Shown here: piece by piece, positions 10,909 to 20,180 of the stretch | Layout of the letters: the number at the start of each line of letters is the position of its first letter | How positions within the stretch are numbered: position 1 is the stretch's first letter | Assembly (NCBI RefSeq): GCF_001426665.1 | Contig: NZ_LMEY01000012.1 | Span: forward strand, 1-64,000 | Length of the DNA: 64,000 nt | Source: Rhizobium sp. Root1334 | GTDB lineage: Bacteria; Pseudomonadota; Alphaproteobacteria; Rhizobiales; Rhizobiaceae | Direction: 5' to 3' | Position numbers and translations under genes: made by a program | The notes under the pieces: model-generated | Database searches by the model: none | Seen by the model: the letters and a program-made list of their open reading frames with translations, nothing else | What the model was told of the DNA's origin: nothing

Positions 10909-11496
10909 TCAATCCAAAAGATCGAACGCGCGAAAAATCCAGACGACCTGGTAGGTGAGGCCGGCGATCAGGAAGGTTGCGTGGAAACGCCGGTTGGGCG
11001 TGATGGCGGCGACGAGGCACAGCGCGATGTAGACAGTGTTTCGCAACGGATATTCCAGCCCGTAGGACAGGAAATAGGCCTTTCCCTTGACGGCGGTGTC
11101 GACCAGATCGAGGGCGTAGGCGAGCGCCAGGAAGCCGAAGAACCAGGCGCGGCGTGACATGAAATAATGTTCGTAGCCGCTATAATCCTCCATCGAGGTG
11201 GGAAAGAGCAGCACGCAGAGAAAGAAGAAGATGCAGCAATAGGCGATGACGAAGAGATAGACGCTGAAATCGATCACAGGCACGGAATGCAGCCGGTATT
11301 CCCACCACCAGAAATAGATCAGGAACAGGAACATGAACAGCACCCAGCCGAGGTGCAGCCAGTAGATTTTTGTCTTGCCGGGATGCTGGACGAACAGCGC
11401 CAGGCCCGTCAGCAGCCGGGCCATCGACAGGCTGATGACCATGCCCATGACGACGCGGATATGGGAGAAAATCTGCGGATCGACGGGCTGGTCCAT
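10909..11496 (-). CDS. Conserved membrane protein, unknown function
   Basis: A 195-residue protein has about six hydrophobic segments and many aromatic residues, such as VLFMFLFLIYFWWWEYRLH and CCIFFFLCVLLFP. No catalytic motif is visible. AAAGG lies eight bases before the ATG. It precedes, on the same strand, a region that ends convergently with the CHAT-like gene. The acyl-CoA thioesterase gene lies 25 bases upstream in the same direction, so the two may be cotranscribed. Confidence 0.75.
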   Translation of the reverse strand: MDQPVDPQIFSHIRVVMGMVISLSMARLLTGLALFVQHPGKTKIYWLHLGWVLFMFLFLIYFWWWEYRLHSVPVIDFSVYLFVIAYCCIFFFLCVLLFPTSMEDYSGYEHYFMSRRAWFFGFLALAYALDLVDTAVKGKAYFLSYGLEYPLRNTVYIALCLVAAITPNRRFHATFLIAGLTYQVVWIFRAFDLLD

Positions 11497-11521
11497 GGCT
11501 CAGGCCTTTGTGAGGGCGGGG

Positions 11522-11902
11522 TCAGGCTTCCGGCGGGACAGGCTTCGGATGACCGTTCTCATCCAGAGCCACCATGACGAAAAGCGCATCGGTGACCTTA
11601 TCCATCCGGTCGGAGAGATAGCGCTGCGCCCAGGCTTCGACCTTCAGCGTCATCGACGTGCGGCCAACCTTGACGACATCGGTATAGATGCAGAGCGTAT
11701 CGCCGATCTTCACCGGCATTTCGAAGGCCATTTCCTTGACGGCGGCGGTTACGACGCGCCCGCGCGCCCGCTCGGCGGCACGGATACCGCAGGACAGGTC
11801 CATCTGCGCCATGACCCAGCCGCCGAAGATGTCGCCGGCGGCATTGGCGTCGCCTGGCATGGCCAGGGTGCGCAGGGTGAGGTCGCCGTTGGGTTTGGCC
11901 AT
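11522..11902 (-). CDS. YciA-type acyl-CoA thioesterase (hot-dog fold)
   Basis: A 126-residue hot-dog protein contains LAMPGDANAAGDIFGGWVMAQMD, the segment that carries the catalytic Asp in YciA-type acyl-CoA hydrolases (N-x-x-G-D-I-F-G-G). The second half (VKIGDTLCIYTDVVKVGRTSMTLKVE) matches the family beta strands. It would hydrolyse acyl-CoA thioesters in the cytoplasm. The start at 11902 follows GGAG nine bases upstream. An in-frame ATG about 36 codons earlier is less likely. It is divergent from the chemoreceptor gene with 208 bases between starts. Confidence 0.88.
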   Translation of the reverse strand: MAKPNGDLTLRTLAMPGDANAAGDIFGGWVMAQMDLSCGIRAAERARGRVVTAAVKEMAFEMPVKIGDTLCIYTDVVKVGRTSMTLKVEAWAQRYLSDRMDKVTDALFVMVALDENGHPKPVPPEA

Positions 11903-12110
11903 TGTGTCGCTCTCCGTTTGTCCTGATGTAACCCGATGCGGATGGATCGGAAAAGACCCCGGCGGGAAATAACCTTGAAGGCTGCGCTGCTCATCCATGA
12001 TGGTAAACAAACGGTAAGGTCCGTCCTGTCAATTTTAGTGGTCTCTTGTTAGGAAGTTCGAAAATTCCGGCCGGTATCGTGCCTCGATAATATGAGGGGG
12101 ACTGGGCTCA

Positions 12111-13925
12111 ATGAAACATTTTCGAATTTCGGTGCGTCTTTATGCACTGGTGGGGTTGGCACTTCTGACCATGGCGGCCGTCATGACGCTTGGGCTGTTC
12201 CAGGAGCAGGACAAGCTGGTGGCGCAGCGCAAGGCCATGCTCGAAGCGATGAACGAAAATGCGGTCTCCGTGTTCGATACCTACTACAAGCAGGAACAGG
12301 CGGGAACGCTGTCGAAGGCCGATGCGCAAGCGCGGGCGATCGAGGCGATCCAGGCTATGCGCTATCAGGGCAATGGCTATTTCTTCATCACCGACATGAA
12401 GAGCATGATGATCATGCATCCGATCAAGCCGGCGCTGAATGGTACCGACCAGACGGATAACAAGGACCCGACGGGCAAACACATTTTCGTAGAGTTTGCC
12501 AAGAAGGTTGCGGCAGAAGGCAAGGGGTTTGTCGATTATTACTGGCCGAAGCCCGGTGCCGACGAGCCGGTGCTGAAATATTCGCACGTGGCCGGATTTG
12601 CGCCCTGGGGCTGGATTGTCGGTACCGGCGTCTACGCCGATGACCTTGCCGCGATGTTCAAGGACGGCCTGATCCGCGTGGCGATGATTTGCGGTTTTGC
12701 TGCTCTGGTCATTCTGCTCGCCGCCTTCTCCATCGTCCGCAGCGTTGTCGGCCCGATCGAGCGGCTGAAAACCTCCATGCGGGCGATTGCCGACGAGGAT
12801 GTCTCGTCTGCCATTCCGGAAAACGACCGCAAGGACGAGATCGGCCAGATGGCCGCTGTGCTGGTGGAACTGCGGGATTCGGTGAAGGAGCGCATCGGGC
12901 TTCGTGTCCGCGAGGCCGAGCAGCAGACCCGGCTGGACGAAGAGCGTCTGAGCAACGAGCATCGCTCACTGTCGAACGCACAGGCACAGGCCGACGCGAT
13001 GACGACGGTCGGCAGTGCGCTTGAAAAGCTGGCAAGTGGCGATCTGACGGCGGAAATCGGCCGGATCGCCCCGGAATATTCCAAGCTGCGCGAGGATTTC
13101 AACACGGCTGTGACCGCGCTGCGTGGTGTCATCCAGTCGATCGCGCAGTCGACCGAAGTGGTTTACGGCAGTGCCGGCGACATTTCCGAAGCCGCCAACA
13201 ACCTGTCGCGCCGCACCGAGCAGCAGGCGGCCGCCCTTGAAGAGACGGCGGCTGCCCTGGATGAGATCACCTCGACGGTGAAAAGCGCATCCGACCGGGC
13301 CGCTGAAGCCCGCGAAATGGTCAACGAGACCAAGGGCAGCGCGGCGAAATCCGGCGATATCGTCCGCAACGCGATTGCCGCGATGACGCGCATCGAAGGC
13401 TCGTCCTCCAAGATCAGCCAGATCATCGGTGTTATCGATGAGATCGCCTTCCAGACCAACCTCCTGGCGCTGAATGCCGGTGTCGAGGCGGCACGGGCAG
13501 GCGAGGCTGGCCGCGGGTTTGCGGTCGTCGCGCAGGAAGTGCGGGAGCTGGCGCAGCGTTCGGCCGGTGCCGCCAAGGAGATCAAGGAACTGATCCGCAA
13601 TTCCGCCACCGAGGTCGAGACCGGCGTGACGCTGGTGCGCTCGACCGGCGAGGCGCTGACGGAAATCGAAAGCCTGGTCAACCGGGTGAACGAACATGTC
13701 GCCTCGATCGCCACCGCCGCCCGCGAACAGGCGACCGGTCTTGCTGAGGTCAATACGGCCGTCAACAGCATGGACCAGATGACCCAGCAGAATGCCGCGA
13801 TGGTCGAGGAGACGACGGCCGCCAGCCAGACTTTAGCGCAGGAGAGCCGCGAGCTGAAGAGCCTGCTGCAGACCTTCCGCCTTTCCACGGACAACAGGCA
13901 GACGGGCTACAGCCGCGCTGCCTGA
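12111..13925 (+). CDS. Methyl-accepting chemotaxis protein with Cache sensor
   Basis: A 604-residue chemoreceptor. TM1 spans about residues 8-30. A periplasmic sCache-type domain spans about 31-190, with [22 protein letters not shown] and [15 protein letters not shown] as typical features. TM2 follows at about 191-211, then one or two HAMP regions and a signalling domain containing the hairpin tip [42 protein letters not shown] (a fragment is enough to identify it). There is no C-terminal CheR-binding pentapeptide. sCache receptors in rhizobia sense small carboxylates, but the ligand here cannot be read. A strong terminator follows at 13953. Confidence 0.93.
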   Translation: MKHFRISVRLYALVGLALLTMAAVMTLGLFQEQDKLVAQRKAMLEAMNENAVSVFDTYYKQEQAGTLSKADAQARAIEAIQAMRYQGNGYFFITDMKSMMIMHPIKPALNGTDQTDNKDPTGKHIFVEFAKKVAAEGKGFVDYYWPKPGADEPVLKYSHVAGFAPWGWIVGTGVYADDLAAMFKDGLIRVAMICGFAALVILLAAFSIVRSVVGPIERLKTSMRAIADEDVSSAIPENDRKDEIGQMAAVLVELRDSVKERIGLRVREAEQQTRLDEERLSNEHRSLSNAQAQADAMTTVGSALEKLASGDLTAEIGRIAPEYSKLREDFNTAVTALRGVIQSIAQSTEVVYGSAGDISEAANNLSRRTEQQAAALEETAAALDEITSTVKSASDRAAEAREMVNETKGSAAKSGDIVRNAIAAMTRIEGSSSKISQIIGVIDEIAFQTNLLALNAGVEAARAGEAGRGFAVVAQEVRELAQRSAGAAKEIKELIRNSATEVETGVTLVRSTGEALTEIESLVNRVNEHVASIATAAREQATGLAEVNTAVNSMDQMTQQNAAMVEETTAASQTLAQESRELKSLLQTFRLSTDNRQTGYSRAA

Positions 13926-13952
13926 ACTTTCAAAAAGACGGAAATGCCGATT

Positions 13953-13981
13953 GCCCGCGTTCGAAAGGACGCGGGCTTTTT
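13953..13981 (+). terminator. Rho-independent terminator after the Cache chemoreceptor
   Basis: GCCCGCGT (13953-13960) pairs with ACGCGGGC (13969-13976) around an eight-base loop and is followed by TTTTT. It lies 28 bases after the stop codon. Confidence 0.85.
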
Positions 13982-14166
13982 CTGTTTTGGGCGGTTGTGG
14001 TGATGCGTTGTTTCTATCTGGAGATTTGGGCGATTCCAGTCGTTGGTGTAACGATGCGCTTGACCCGGGGCTATTTCCCATCAGAATAATCCAGTGGTTC
14101 AATGTGTTACGGTGCCGGTTCGGTTCAGGAGCGGCATACTGGGTTCCAAAGGGGAGAGGACTGCCA

Positions 14167-14766
14167 ATGACGGTTTTTCAACGTGTTGCAATCCGTTTTG
14201 CGGCATTCATGGCGCTGGGACTGCTGACGGCATGCACCGTCGCCGTCGATGAGCCCGGCGGGCGGCCCTATCCTCGCCCGGAACCATCGAGGCCGCAAAT
14301 GTGTACGATGGAGTATAATCCGGTCTGCGGTGAGCGCGGCAACAATCGCCGGACGTTCGGAAATGCCTGCCAGGCGCGGGCGGAAGGTTTCCGGATTACC
14401 GGGCGAGGCGAATGCCGGCCTGAACGTCCTGATTTCGGCGGCGACAGGCCCCAGGTCTGCACCCGCGAATATGCGCCGGTCTGCGCCCGCCAGGGACGGC
14501 GCGAGCAGACATTTTCAAATAGCTGCATGGCCGAAGCCCAAGGGTTCCGTGTCATCGGCCGCGGCGAATGCTCGCGCGGCAGCGACCGGCCTGTCGATGA
14601 TTCCGGCATGCGTCCGCCGCGCGATCCGGATCGCCGGCCTCAGGCCTGCACCCGCGAGTTTGCGCCGGTCTGCGCCCGGCAAGGACGGCGCGAACAGACA
14701 TTCCCGAACGCCTGCACGGCGCAGGCGCAGGGGTTTCGCGTGATCGGCAACGGCGATTGCCGCTGA
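14167..14766 (+). CDS. Lipoprotein with three Kazal-like domains
   Basis: This 199-residue protein has a lipoprotein signal peptide ending in LLTAC (Cys23), so it should be membrane-anchored. Three Kazal-like modules start with CTMEYNPVC, CTREYAPVC and CTREFAPVC and end in GRGEC, GRGEC and GNGDC, each with four Cys. They lie at about 14302-14415, 14458-14571 and 14647-14760, joined by Pro/Asp/Arg-rich linkers. Modules 2 and 3 are close to each other in DNA sequence, which suggests a recent duplication. Kazal domains inhibit serine proteases in animals, and bacterial members may protect against host or predator proteases. The target is unknown. GAGAGGA lies seven bases before the ATG. Confidence 0.88.
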   Translation: MTVFQRVAIRFAAFMALGLLTACTVAVDEPGGRPYPRPEPSRPQMCTMEYNPVCGERGNNRRTFGNACQARAEGFRITGRGECRPERPDFGGDRPQVCTREYAPVCARQGRREQTFSNSCMAEAQGFRVIGRGECSRGSDRPVDDSGMRPPRDPDRRPQACTREFAPVCARQGRREQTFPNACTAQAQGFRVIGNGDCR

Positions 14767-14844
14767 TCTGAGCGTAACGCCAGGGATAACGGACTGCTCC
14801 GGCTGGGGCGGTTCGTTTTGTGTTGAAGACAGCTGGAGTGGACC

Positions 14845-15651
14845 GTGCTGCGGATTGTTTCCTTGAACGCCTGGGGTGGGCAGCTCCATGCGCCGTTGAT
14901 GCGCTATCTCACCGAGGCCGATGCGGATGTGATCTGCCTGCAGGAGGTGGCACGCACGCCTGGGTCTCCATCCGGCTGGCTGGCCTATCGGGACCACGGG
15001 GTCGAACTGCAACAACGGGCCAATCTGTTCGATGAAATCCGTGCCGTGCTGCCAGGCCATGACGGCTTTTTCGCCCCAACCGCGCGGGGAGACCTGTTCG
15101 ACGGGGACAGAGCCGTGCCTTCGGAATTTGGTCTCGCGACCTTCATACGCTCATCGCTGACGGTGATCGCCCAGGCGCAGGATTTTGTGCATGGGGCGTT
15201 TTCACCTCATGGTTGGGGGCCGCATCCGCGCGCCCGCAATGCTCATTGCCTTCGCCTTTTCAACCATGAAGACGGGTTTTCAATGACGATCGCGCAGATG
15301 CATGGTCTGCGCGATGTTGCGGGCAAGGGCGATACGCCGGCGCGTGACGGGCAGACCAAGGCACTGATCGAGCTGATCGGACGGGTCTGGAGGCGCGACG
15401 AGCGACTGATCGTGTGCGGTGATTTCAATGTCTTGCCGGACAGCCGGATGTTCGGCGCTTTGGGCCAGCTTGGCCTGACGGACCTGATCACATCGCGCGG
15501 ACATCCCGACACACGCACCTCCTACTATGAAAAGCCGGGGCGTTTTGCCGACTACATGCTGGTGACACCGGATGTCGAGGTGATCCGCTTCGATGCCGTG
15601 GCCAGGCCGGAGGTTTCCGATCATCGCGCGTTGCTGCTGGAAATGCGGTAG
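14845..15651 (+). CDS. Endonuclease/exonuclease/phosphatase-family protein
   Basis: A 268-residue protein of the EEP superfamily (metal-dependent phosphoesterases). Recognisable motifs are LNAWGG at the start, ADVICLQEV with the metal-binding Glu, the central MHGLRD region, VCGDFNVLPDS and the terminal PEVSDHRAL with the catalytic Asp-His. There is no signal peptide, so it probably acts in the cytoplasm. The start is GTG, preceded by GGAG. The substrate (DNA, phospholipid or nucleotide) cannot be told from sequence. It follows the Kazal lipoprotein by 78 bases on the same strand. Confidence 0.88.
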   Translation: MLRIVSLNAWGGQLHAPLMRYLTEADADVICLQEVARTPGSPSGWLAYRDHGVELQQRANLFDEIRAVLPGHDGFFAPTARGDLFDGDRAVPSEFGLATFIRSSLTVIAQAQDFVHGAFSPHGWGPHPRARNAHCLRLFNHEDGFSMTIAQMHGLRDVAGKGDTPARDGQTKALIELIGRVWRRDERLIVCGDFNVLPDSRMFGALGQLGLTDLITSRGHPDTRTSYYEKPGRFADYMLVTPDVEVIRFDAVARPEVSDHRALLLEMR

Positions 15652-15808
15652 GACGCGTCCTCTCGACAAGAGCTGTTTGGTTGCCGGATTGAAAAAATCT
15701 CCGGCCGGTTCAATTTTTTCGCGCCAGGTGTCGATTCCTGCCGGCACCGTTCGTCGTGGAGGTGTGGGCATGAGCCTGCGCAACGAATGAGCCTCGAGGA
15801 GAGCCGTA

Positions 15809-16210
15809 ATGCCCAAGATGATTTTCGTTAATATGCCGGTTGCCGATCTGGCCAAGGCCACCCGCTTTTATCAGGCGATCGGATGCGAAAAGAACGAACA
15901 GTTCAGCGACCAGACGTCCGCCAGCATGGTCTGGTCGGAGACGATTACCTTCCAGCTGGCAACGCCGGCTTATCTCGCGACCTACACGCCAAAACCGCTG
16001 GCCGACGCGCATCAGACGACCGAGGTGCTCTTGGCCTTGTCGATCGACAGCCGCAAAGACGTCGACAGACTGGTCGAGGCGGGCGCAGCTGCCGGAGGCA
16101 AAGCCGATATTCGCGCGCCAGAGGACAGCGGTTTCATGTATAACCGTGCCGTCGAAGACCCTGATGGTCATATGTTCGAACTGGTGTGGATGGACATGAG
16201 CGCCGTCTGA
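15809..16210 (+). CDS. VOC-family (glyoxalase-like) protein
   Basis: A 133-residue protein of the vicinal-oxygen-chelate superfamily. The start (MIFVNMPVADLAKATRFYQAIG) and the end (VEDPDGHMFELVWMDM, with the metal-binding Glu) are typical of single-module, often dimeric, glyoxalase/dioxygenase-fold proteins. Members annotated as lactoylglutathione lyase-like are common, but the reaction is not predictable here. GGAG lies seven bases before the ATG. The next gene starts 34 bases downstream on the same strand, so cotranscription is likely. Confidence 0.87.
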   Translation: MPKMIFVNMPVADLAKATRFYQAIGCEKNEQFSDQTSASMVWSETITFQLATPAYLATYTPKPLADAHQTTEVLLALSIDSRKDVDRLVEAGAAAGGKADIRAPEDSGFMYNRAVEDPDGHMFELVWMDMSAV

Positions 16211-16244
16211 GCCGGCAGGCAATCGGGTGAAGGAGCTGCGGCAG

Positions 16245-16691
16245 ATGCATATCGATGTAACCACGATCGGGTTTACCCATAGCACTGCGGCGGATTTCTT
16301 TGGCCGTATCCGGCAGGCCGGTGTGAAGAAGGTGATCGATATCCGGCTTCACAACACCTCGCAGCTTGCTGGTTTCGCCAAGGCTGCCGACCTGCCATAT
16401 TTCCTGAAGGAGCTCTGCGGCGCTGACTACGTGCATCAACCGCTGCTGGCTCCGACAGAAGACATCCTGACGTCCTTCAGGAAGAAGAAGGACGGCGACT
16501 GGAACACGCTGCGTCACCAGTTCATGGACCTGATGGCCGAGCGTCAGATCGAGACACGGCTTACCCCTTCCTCGTTTGCCGGCAGCTGCCTGCTCTGTTC
16601 GGAAGCCAAGCCGCATCACTGCCACCGGCAACTCGTCTGCGATTATCTCGACGGCAAGTGGGGCGGCAAGCTGACTGTCAGGCATCTCTAA
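16245..16691 (+). CDS. DUF488-family protein
   Basis: A 148-residue protein with the DUF488 pattern: TIGFTHSTAADFF at the start, VIDIRLHN with the conserved Asp-Arg, and CLLCSEAKPHHCHRQLV near the end, where Cys and His residues are conserved. DUF488 proteins are thought to be nucleic-acid or sulfur/nitrite-related proteins, but no reaction is established. The start at 16245 is supported by AAGGAG nine bases upstream. Confidence 0.87.
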   Translation: MHIDVTTIGFTHSTAADFFGRIRQAGVKKVIDIRLHNTSQLAGFAKAADLPYFLKELCGADYVHQPLLAPTEDILTSFRKKKDGDWNTLRHQFMDLMAERQIETRLTPSSFAGSCLLCSEAKPHHCHRQLVCDYLDGKWGGKLTVRHL

Positions 16692-16904
16692 GCGGCCTGG
16701 GTAATCCCTGGCACCGGCGGCAACGCCCATAACCGGGGATATCTTCGAAAGCCTTCGTTTACCCTGTTTGCATAAAATCCGCTTCAGTTCCGGTCTTTCT
16801 CGTCCTGCGCCCGCCTTTCGACACAGGCTGCCCGCAGATTTTCCGCAGGGACCGGGCGGGTGCGATGGTGCGTTTCGAGGCACCGTCATCGGTAGAGGCG
16901 GCAA

Positions 16905-18215
16905 GTGAGTATGGCGTATGTTTCCCTTTTCCGGCGGCCGGCGGCAGTTTTTCTGCTGTCTGTGTCGCTGACCGCCTGTTCGACGGATGATCTGACCCCG
17001 CCGGGCCGAATTGATTCCTCTGCGCGGGTGAGCGCCATCGAGCCCGCCAATCGTCATGCGCGCGGCTCGCGGGAAAATCCGTATCCTGCAGCCAATACGC
17101 CGGTCACCACCTTTTCTGAAAACTCGGACGATGCCGTCCCTGCCGATCCGCGGGTGCAGGGCCAACGCCTGCCGATGATCGACAGCGACCCGGCGCAGCA
17201 GCCGCTGGCCGTTGCCAGTACGCAGCCGATGACGGTGCCTGCCGAGGGCGTCAACATGGATGCGATGATGGGCGTCGAAACCGCTTCGACACCGGTTGTC
17301 GGCTTGGCCGAGGAGCAGAACCGCGATTATGGCCGGGGCAACGAGATCGCCAGAGACAATGAGATCGCCGAAGGCAATGCCAGCCAGCCGGTGGTTGGCG
17401 GCATCGGCGGCGACAGCGTGCAGCAGCTGGGTGGGCCGCAGGCCGTCCAGGTGGCATCCGTCGATCCGGGCTATGATCCCGACCTGCCGCCGCTCAGCGC
17501 CGAAAAACAGGCCGCCGAGGAGGCGCGCAAGGCACAGTTTCTCGATCAGCAGCAGCGCGTCATGCTGCGCAAACAGCAGACGCAGGAAGAGCAGCAGGTG
17601 GCTTTCCTGCCACGTGCCGGCAATCCGCTGTCCGAATCCGAGCCTGATTTCACCGGCCGGATGCCGGCTTCGGAAGTCGCCTGCCGCCAACGGCTGAAGA
17701 AGCTCAGGGTCGAATTCACCGATATTCCACGCATTTCCAACGGCCGGGCCTGCGGCATCGACTACCCAATCCAATTGACCGGCCTTTCCGGCGGTATCGA
17801 CATCAAGCCGGCCGTCAAGCTCAACTGCGAGGTGACGGAAGCCTTTGCCAAATGGGTGAAGAACGAACTGGCCCCATCGGCCCGCTACCGCTACCTCTCC
17901 GGCATCAAGACGATCAAGCCGCTCGGTGGCTACTCCTGCCGGACGATGAATTCCAAGCGCGGCAATCCGATGTCGGAACATGCGCATGGTAACGCCATCG
18001 ATGTCGGCAAGTTCGTGCTGAATTCCGGCAAGGAAATCGACGTGCGCAAGCCGGGATTTTTCGCCTTCCGTGAAAAGGGCCTGCTGAAGGCGGTACGCAG
18101 CGACAGCTGCAAATATTTCAACACCGTGCTTGGTCCCGGTAGCGATCCGCAGCACAAGGATCATTTCCATTTCGACCTCAGAGAACGCAAATCCGGCTAC
18201 CGGCACTGCGATTGA
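16905..18215 (+). CDS. Lipoprotein with extensin-like C-terminal domain
   Basis: This 436-residue protein has a lipobox (SLTAC, Cys25), a long low-complexity middle part rich in Pro, Gln, Glu and Ala (about residues 30-245) and a C-terminal extensin-like domain of about 190 residues. That domain shows CGIDYPIQL, MSEHAHGNAIDVGKFVL and DPQHKDHFHFDLRERKSGYRHCD. The His/Asp pattern (HAHGNAID, HKDHFHFD) resembles D-Ala-D-Ala carboxypeptidase-like metallopeptidase folds, which fits a role at the cell wall; that role is inference. Start is GTG at 16905 (AGAGG six bases upstream); ATG at 16911 is also possible. Confidence 0.85.
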   Translation: MSMAYVSLFRRPAAVFLLSVSLTACSTDDLTPPGRIDSSARVSAIEPANRHARGSRENPYPAANTPVTTFSENSDDAVPADPRVQGQRLPMIDSDPAQQPLAVASTQPMTVPAEGVNMDAMMGVETASTPVVGLAEEQNRDYGRGNEIARDNEIAEGNASQPVVGGIGGDSVQQLGGPQAVQVASVDPGYDPDLPPLSAEKQAAEEARKAQFLDQQQRVMLRKQQTQEEQQVAFLPRAGNPLSESEPDFTGRMPASEVACRQRLKKLRVEFTDIPRISNGRACGIDYPIQLTGLSGGIDIKPAVKLNCEVTEAFAKWVKNELAPSARYRYLSGIKTIKPLGGYSCRTMNSKRGNPMSEHAHGNAIDVGKFVLNSGKEIDVRKPGFFAFREKGLLKAVRSDSCKYFNTVLGPGSDPQHKDHFHFDLRERKSGYRHCD

Positions 18216-18323
18216 TTTGAAGGCGTGCACAGCCAAGGACACCCGGTTTACGGTAATCCCCTTGCTATGCTGGGTTGAAGGCGATTTTTTTCGGTTTCGC
18301 GCGGACGAAAACGGGGAGTCTCA

Positions 18324-18710
18324 ATGGAAACCAGAACCTATCTCGGCGGTTGCCTGTGTGGAAGCATCCGTTTCAGGGCAACCGGTATACCCGGCAACCC
18401 GCACACTTGCTCGTGTGAAAACTGCCAGCGGCATTCCGGTGCGCAGACGCTTTGCTGGGTGGAGTTTCCGCGCGAGGCCGTCGAATGGACCGGCGAGGGC
18501 GGGAGGCCGGCCGTCTACCGTTCGTCCGATTATTCCAGCCGCTCCTTTTGCCCAGCATGCGGTAGCACGCTGGGTGCCGTCGATGATGAGCCGGTGATTG
18601 CACTGGTCACTGGCAGTTTCGATGTGCAGGATGTCGAGGAGCTACGCCCTCTTGCGCATTCGTTCGAGGATGTGCATCCAGGCTGGTGGAAAATCCCGGC
18701 GGTGGGTTAG
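18324..18710 (+). CDS. GFA / CENP-V-family zinc protein
   Basis: A 128-residue protein with the zinc-binding Cys pattern of the glutathione-dependent formaldehyde-activating (GFA) family: GGCLCGSIRF, TCSCENCQRHSG and FCPACGSTLG. Family members include a spontaneous formaldehyde-glutathione adduct enzyme, but most, like this one, are of unknown function. GGGGAG lies six bases before the ATG. A second family member lies at 36974. The gene is convergent with the MloK1-type channel gene. Confidence 0.9.
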   Translation: METRTYLGGCLCGSIRFRATGIPGNPHTCSCENCQRHSGAQTLCWVEFPREAVEWTGEGGRPAVYRSSDYSSRSFCPACGSTLGAVDDEPVIALVTGSFDVQDVEELRPLAHSFEDVHPGWWKIPAVG

Positions 18711-18732
18711 CTGCCGTTTCGGCCGGTGGCGC

Positions 18733-18759
18733 AAAAAAAATGGCCGGTCGAAACCGGCC
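18733..18759 (-). terminator. Rho-independent terminator for the channel gene
   Basis: GGCCGGT (18742-18748) pairs with ACCGGCC (18753-18759) around a CGAA loop. An A8 run at 18733-18740 gives a T8 tract on the minus strand, so it ends the leftward channel transcript. On the plus strand there is no T-tract. Confidence 0.8.
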
Positions 18760-18906
18760 TAAAATGAACCTTACCGAAGAGGGGACTGCCGGAGGTTCTT
18801 GCAAATCACTGTCATCGTCTGTGTCCCACGCCGCGAACATGGCGTGAGTCCATCACGGTTTCATGACAGAGGCGGAAATGTTCCCGGCCGCCGCGGCAGC
18901 GTTGTT

Positions 18907-19974
18907 TCAGCCGCCATGGACTGCGCTGCGCCGTTCGAGGGCTGTGCGGCGGATGATTTCAGCGATCTCCGGACTGTTCGTCGACATCATCTGGAAATCC
19001 ACCGAATAGAGCGACAGCAGCGAGACTTCGGTTGCCGCGGTGACCGTGGCCGAGCGCGGTTCGCCGGTGATCAGCGCCATCTCGCCAAAGAAGCTGCCTG
19101 CGCCGATTTCCACCGGATTGGCCGTGGCGACCACGACGCTTCCCTCGACAATGAAATACATCTGGTCGCCCCTGTCGCCCTTGCGGCAGATGATGGCGCC
19201 GGCCGGCACGATACGCGGGCGCAGCGCGCGCACGACCTCGACCAGAGCGGCGGGGCCAAGTTTTTGGAACAAGGGGACCGCGGCTACCAGCTGCCAATTG
19301 CGGACGAAATCCTGGCGGCGGACTTCTTCATAAAAGCCGGTAGCGAGGATGCCGGCCCAGAGCGCGAAAATGCCGATGCCGCTCATCATCACCAGTCCGC
19401 CCAGGATACGTCCGGCAAGGCTTTGCGGGATTTCGTCGCCATAGCCAGTGGTGGACAGTGTCGCCACAGCCCACCACATCGCCTGCGGTATGCTGCCGAA
19501 TCTGTCCGGCTGGACGTCACGCTCGAGCAGGTAGGCTGCCAGCGATGCGGCAAACAGCAGGATGCCGAAAACCGAGGTCACCCCGATCAGGTTTCGCGCC
19601 TCGTTGGAGATCACCCTGCCCATCATCCGGAAAAACGTCGATTGGCGCAGGGGCTTCAGCAGCCAGATGGCGCAATAGAGGCTCTGGTCGCGGCGGCCCA
19701 CGAACAGGAACGCCAAAAGCGGCAGCAGGACAGCGAGAACATCGATCGCGATTGCCGGTATCGCGTCGTGGACGCCGGTTGCCTGCCGCAGCATGAGGGT
19801 TGCAAGCAATTGCAGGCCGTAGATCGTCCAGATTCCGGCCAGCAGCATCTCGAGTGCGAAGCGCACGTGCCCCTGCACGGTTGGCGTGGTGAGCGCGGCG
19901 ATGGCCACAAGACCGGTCATCGCCAAGAGCACGTTAAACAGCGCGGATGTTTTTGAGAAAGACATTGCCGGCAT
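18907..19974 (-). CDS. Cyclic-nucleotide-gated potassium channel, MloK1 type
   Basis: This 355-residue protein is a close relative of the structurally studied Mesorhizobium loti channel MloK1 (MlotiK1), which is also 355 residues. It has six transmembrane segments, the K+ selectivity filter TTGYGD at 175-180, a pore helix SIPQAMWWAV, and a C-terminal cyclic-nucleotide-binding domain starting near LVAAVPLFQKLG. The cAMP-contacting residues of MloK1, Arg307 (in GEPRSATV) and Arg348 (in ALERRS), are present at the same positions. As in MloK1 there is almost no C-linker. The start follows GGGGGA four bases upstream. It is divergent from an ABC exporter operon. Confidence 0.95.
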   Translation of the reverse strand: MPAMSFSKTSALFNVLLAMTGLVAIAALTTPTVQGHVRFALEMLLAGIWTIYGLQLLATLMLRQATGVHDAIPAIAIDVLAVLLPLLAFLFVGRRDQSLYCAIWLLKPLRQSTFFRMMGRVISNEARNLIGVTSVFGILLFAASLAAYLLERDVQPDRFGSIPQAMWWAVATLSTTGYGDEIPQSLAGRILGGLVMMSGIGIFALWAGILATGFYEEVRRQDFVRNWQLVAAVPLFQKLGPAALVEVVRALRPRIVPAGAIICRKGDRGDQMYFIVEGSVVVATANPVEIGAGSFFGEMALITGEPRSATVTAATEVSLLSLYSVDFQMMSTNSPEIAEIIRRTALERRSAVHGG

Positions 19975-20180
19975 TCGATCCCCCGAGCGCTACGTCACCC
20001 CGCAGGAAGAATAGAATGCCTCCGGCGAAGCGCAAAGGGGCGGCCGCTACAGCCAATTCCGAATCGCTGAAACGCGTGACGATCTGTTTTTGGTTTTTCT
20101 CGATTTTGCGGCTGAAATTTTCGAAGGAACACCCCATATAGAGCATCTCTTTCCGCCTCACATCCCCCGGAACATATTTC

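Noticed and set aside
15680..15722. AT-rich imperfect hairpin after the EEP-family gene
   Set aside because: The stem is short and interrupted; not strong enough to call a terminator.
16134..18242. 702-codon antisense frame over the DUF488 and extensin-like genes
   Set aside because: No start signal or domain, and it covers two genes with clear families on the opposite strand.
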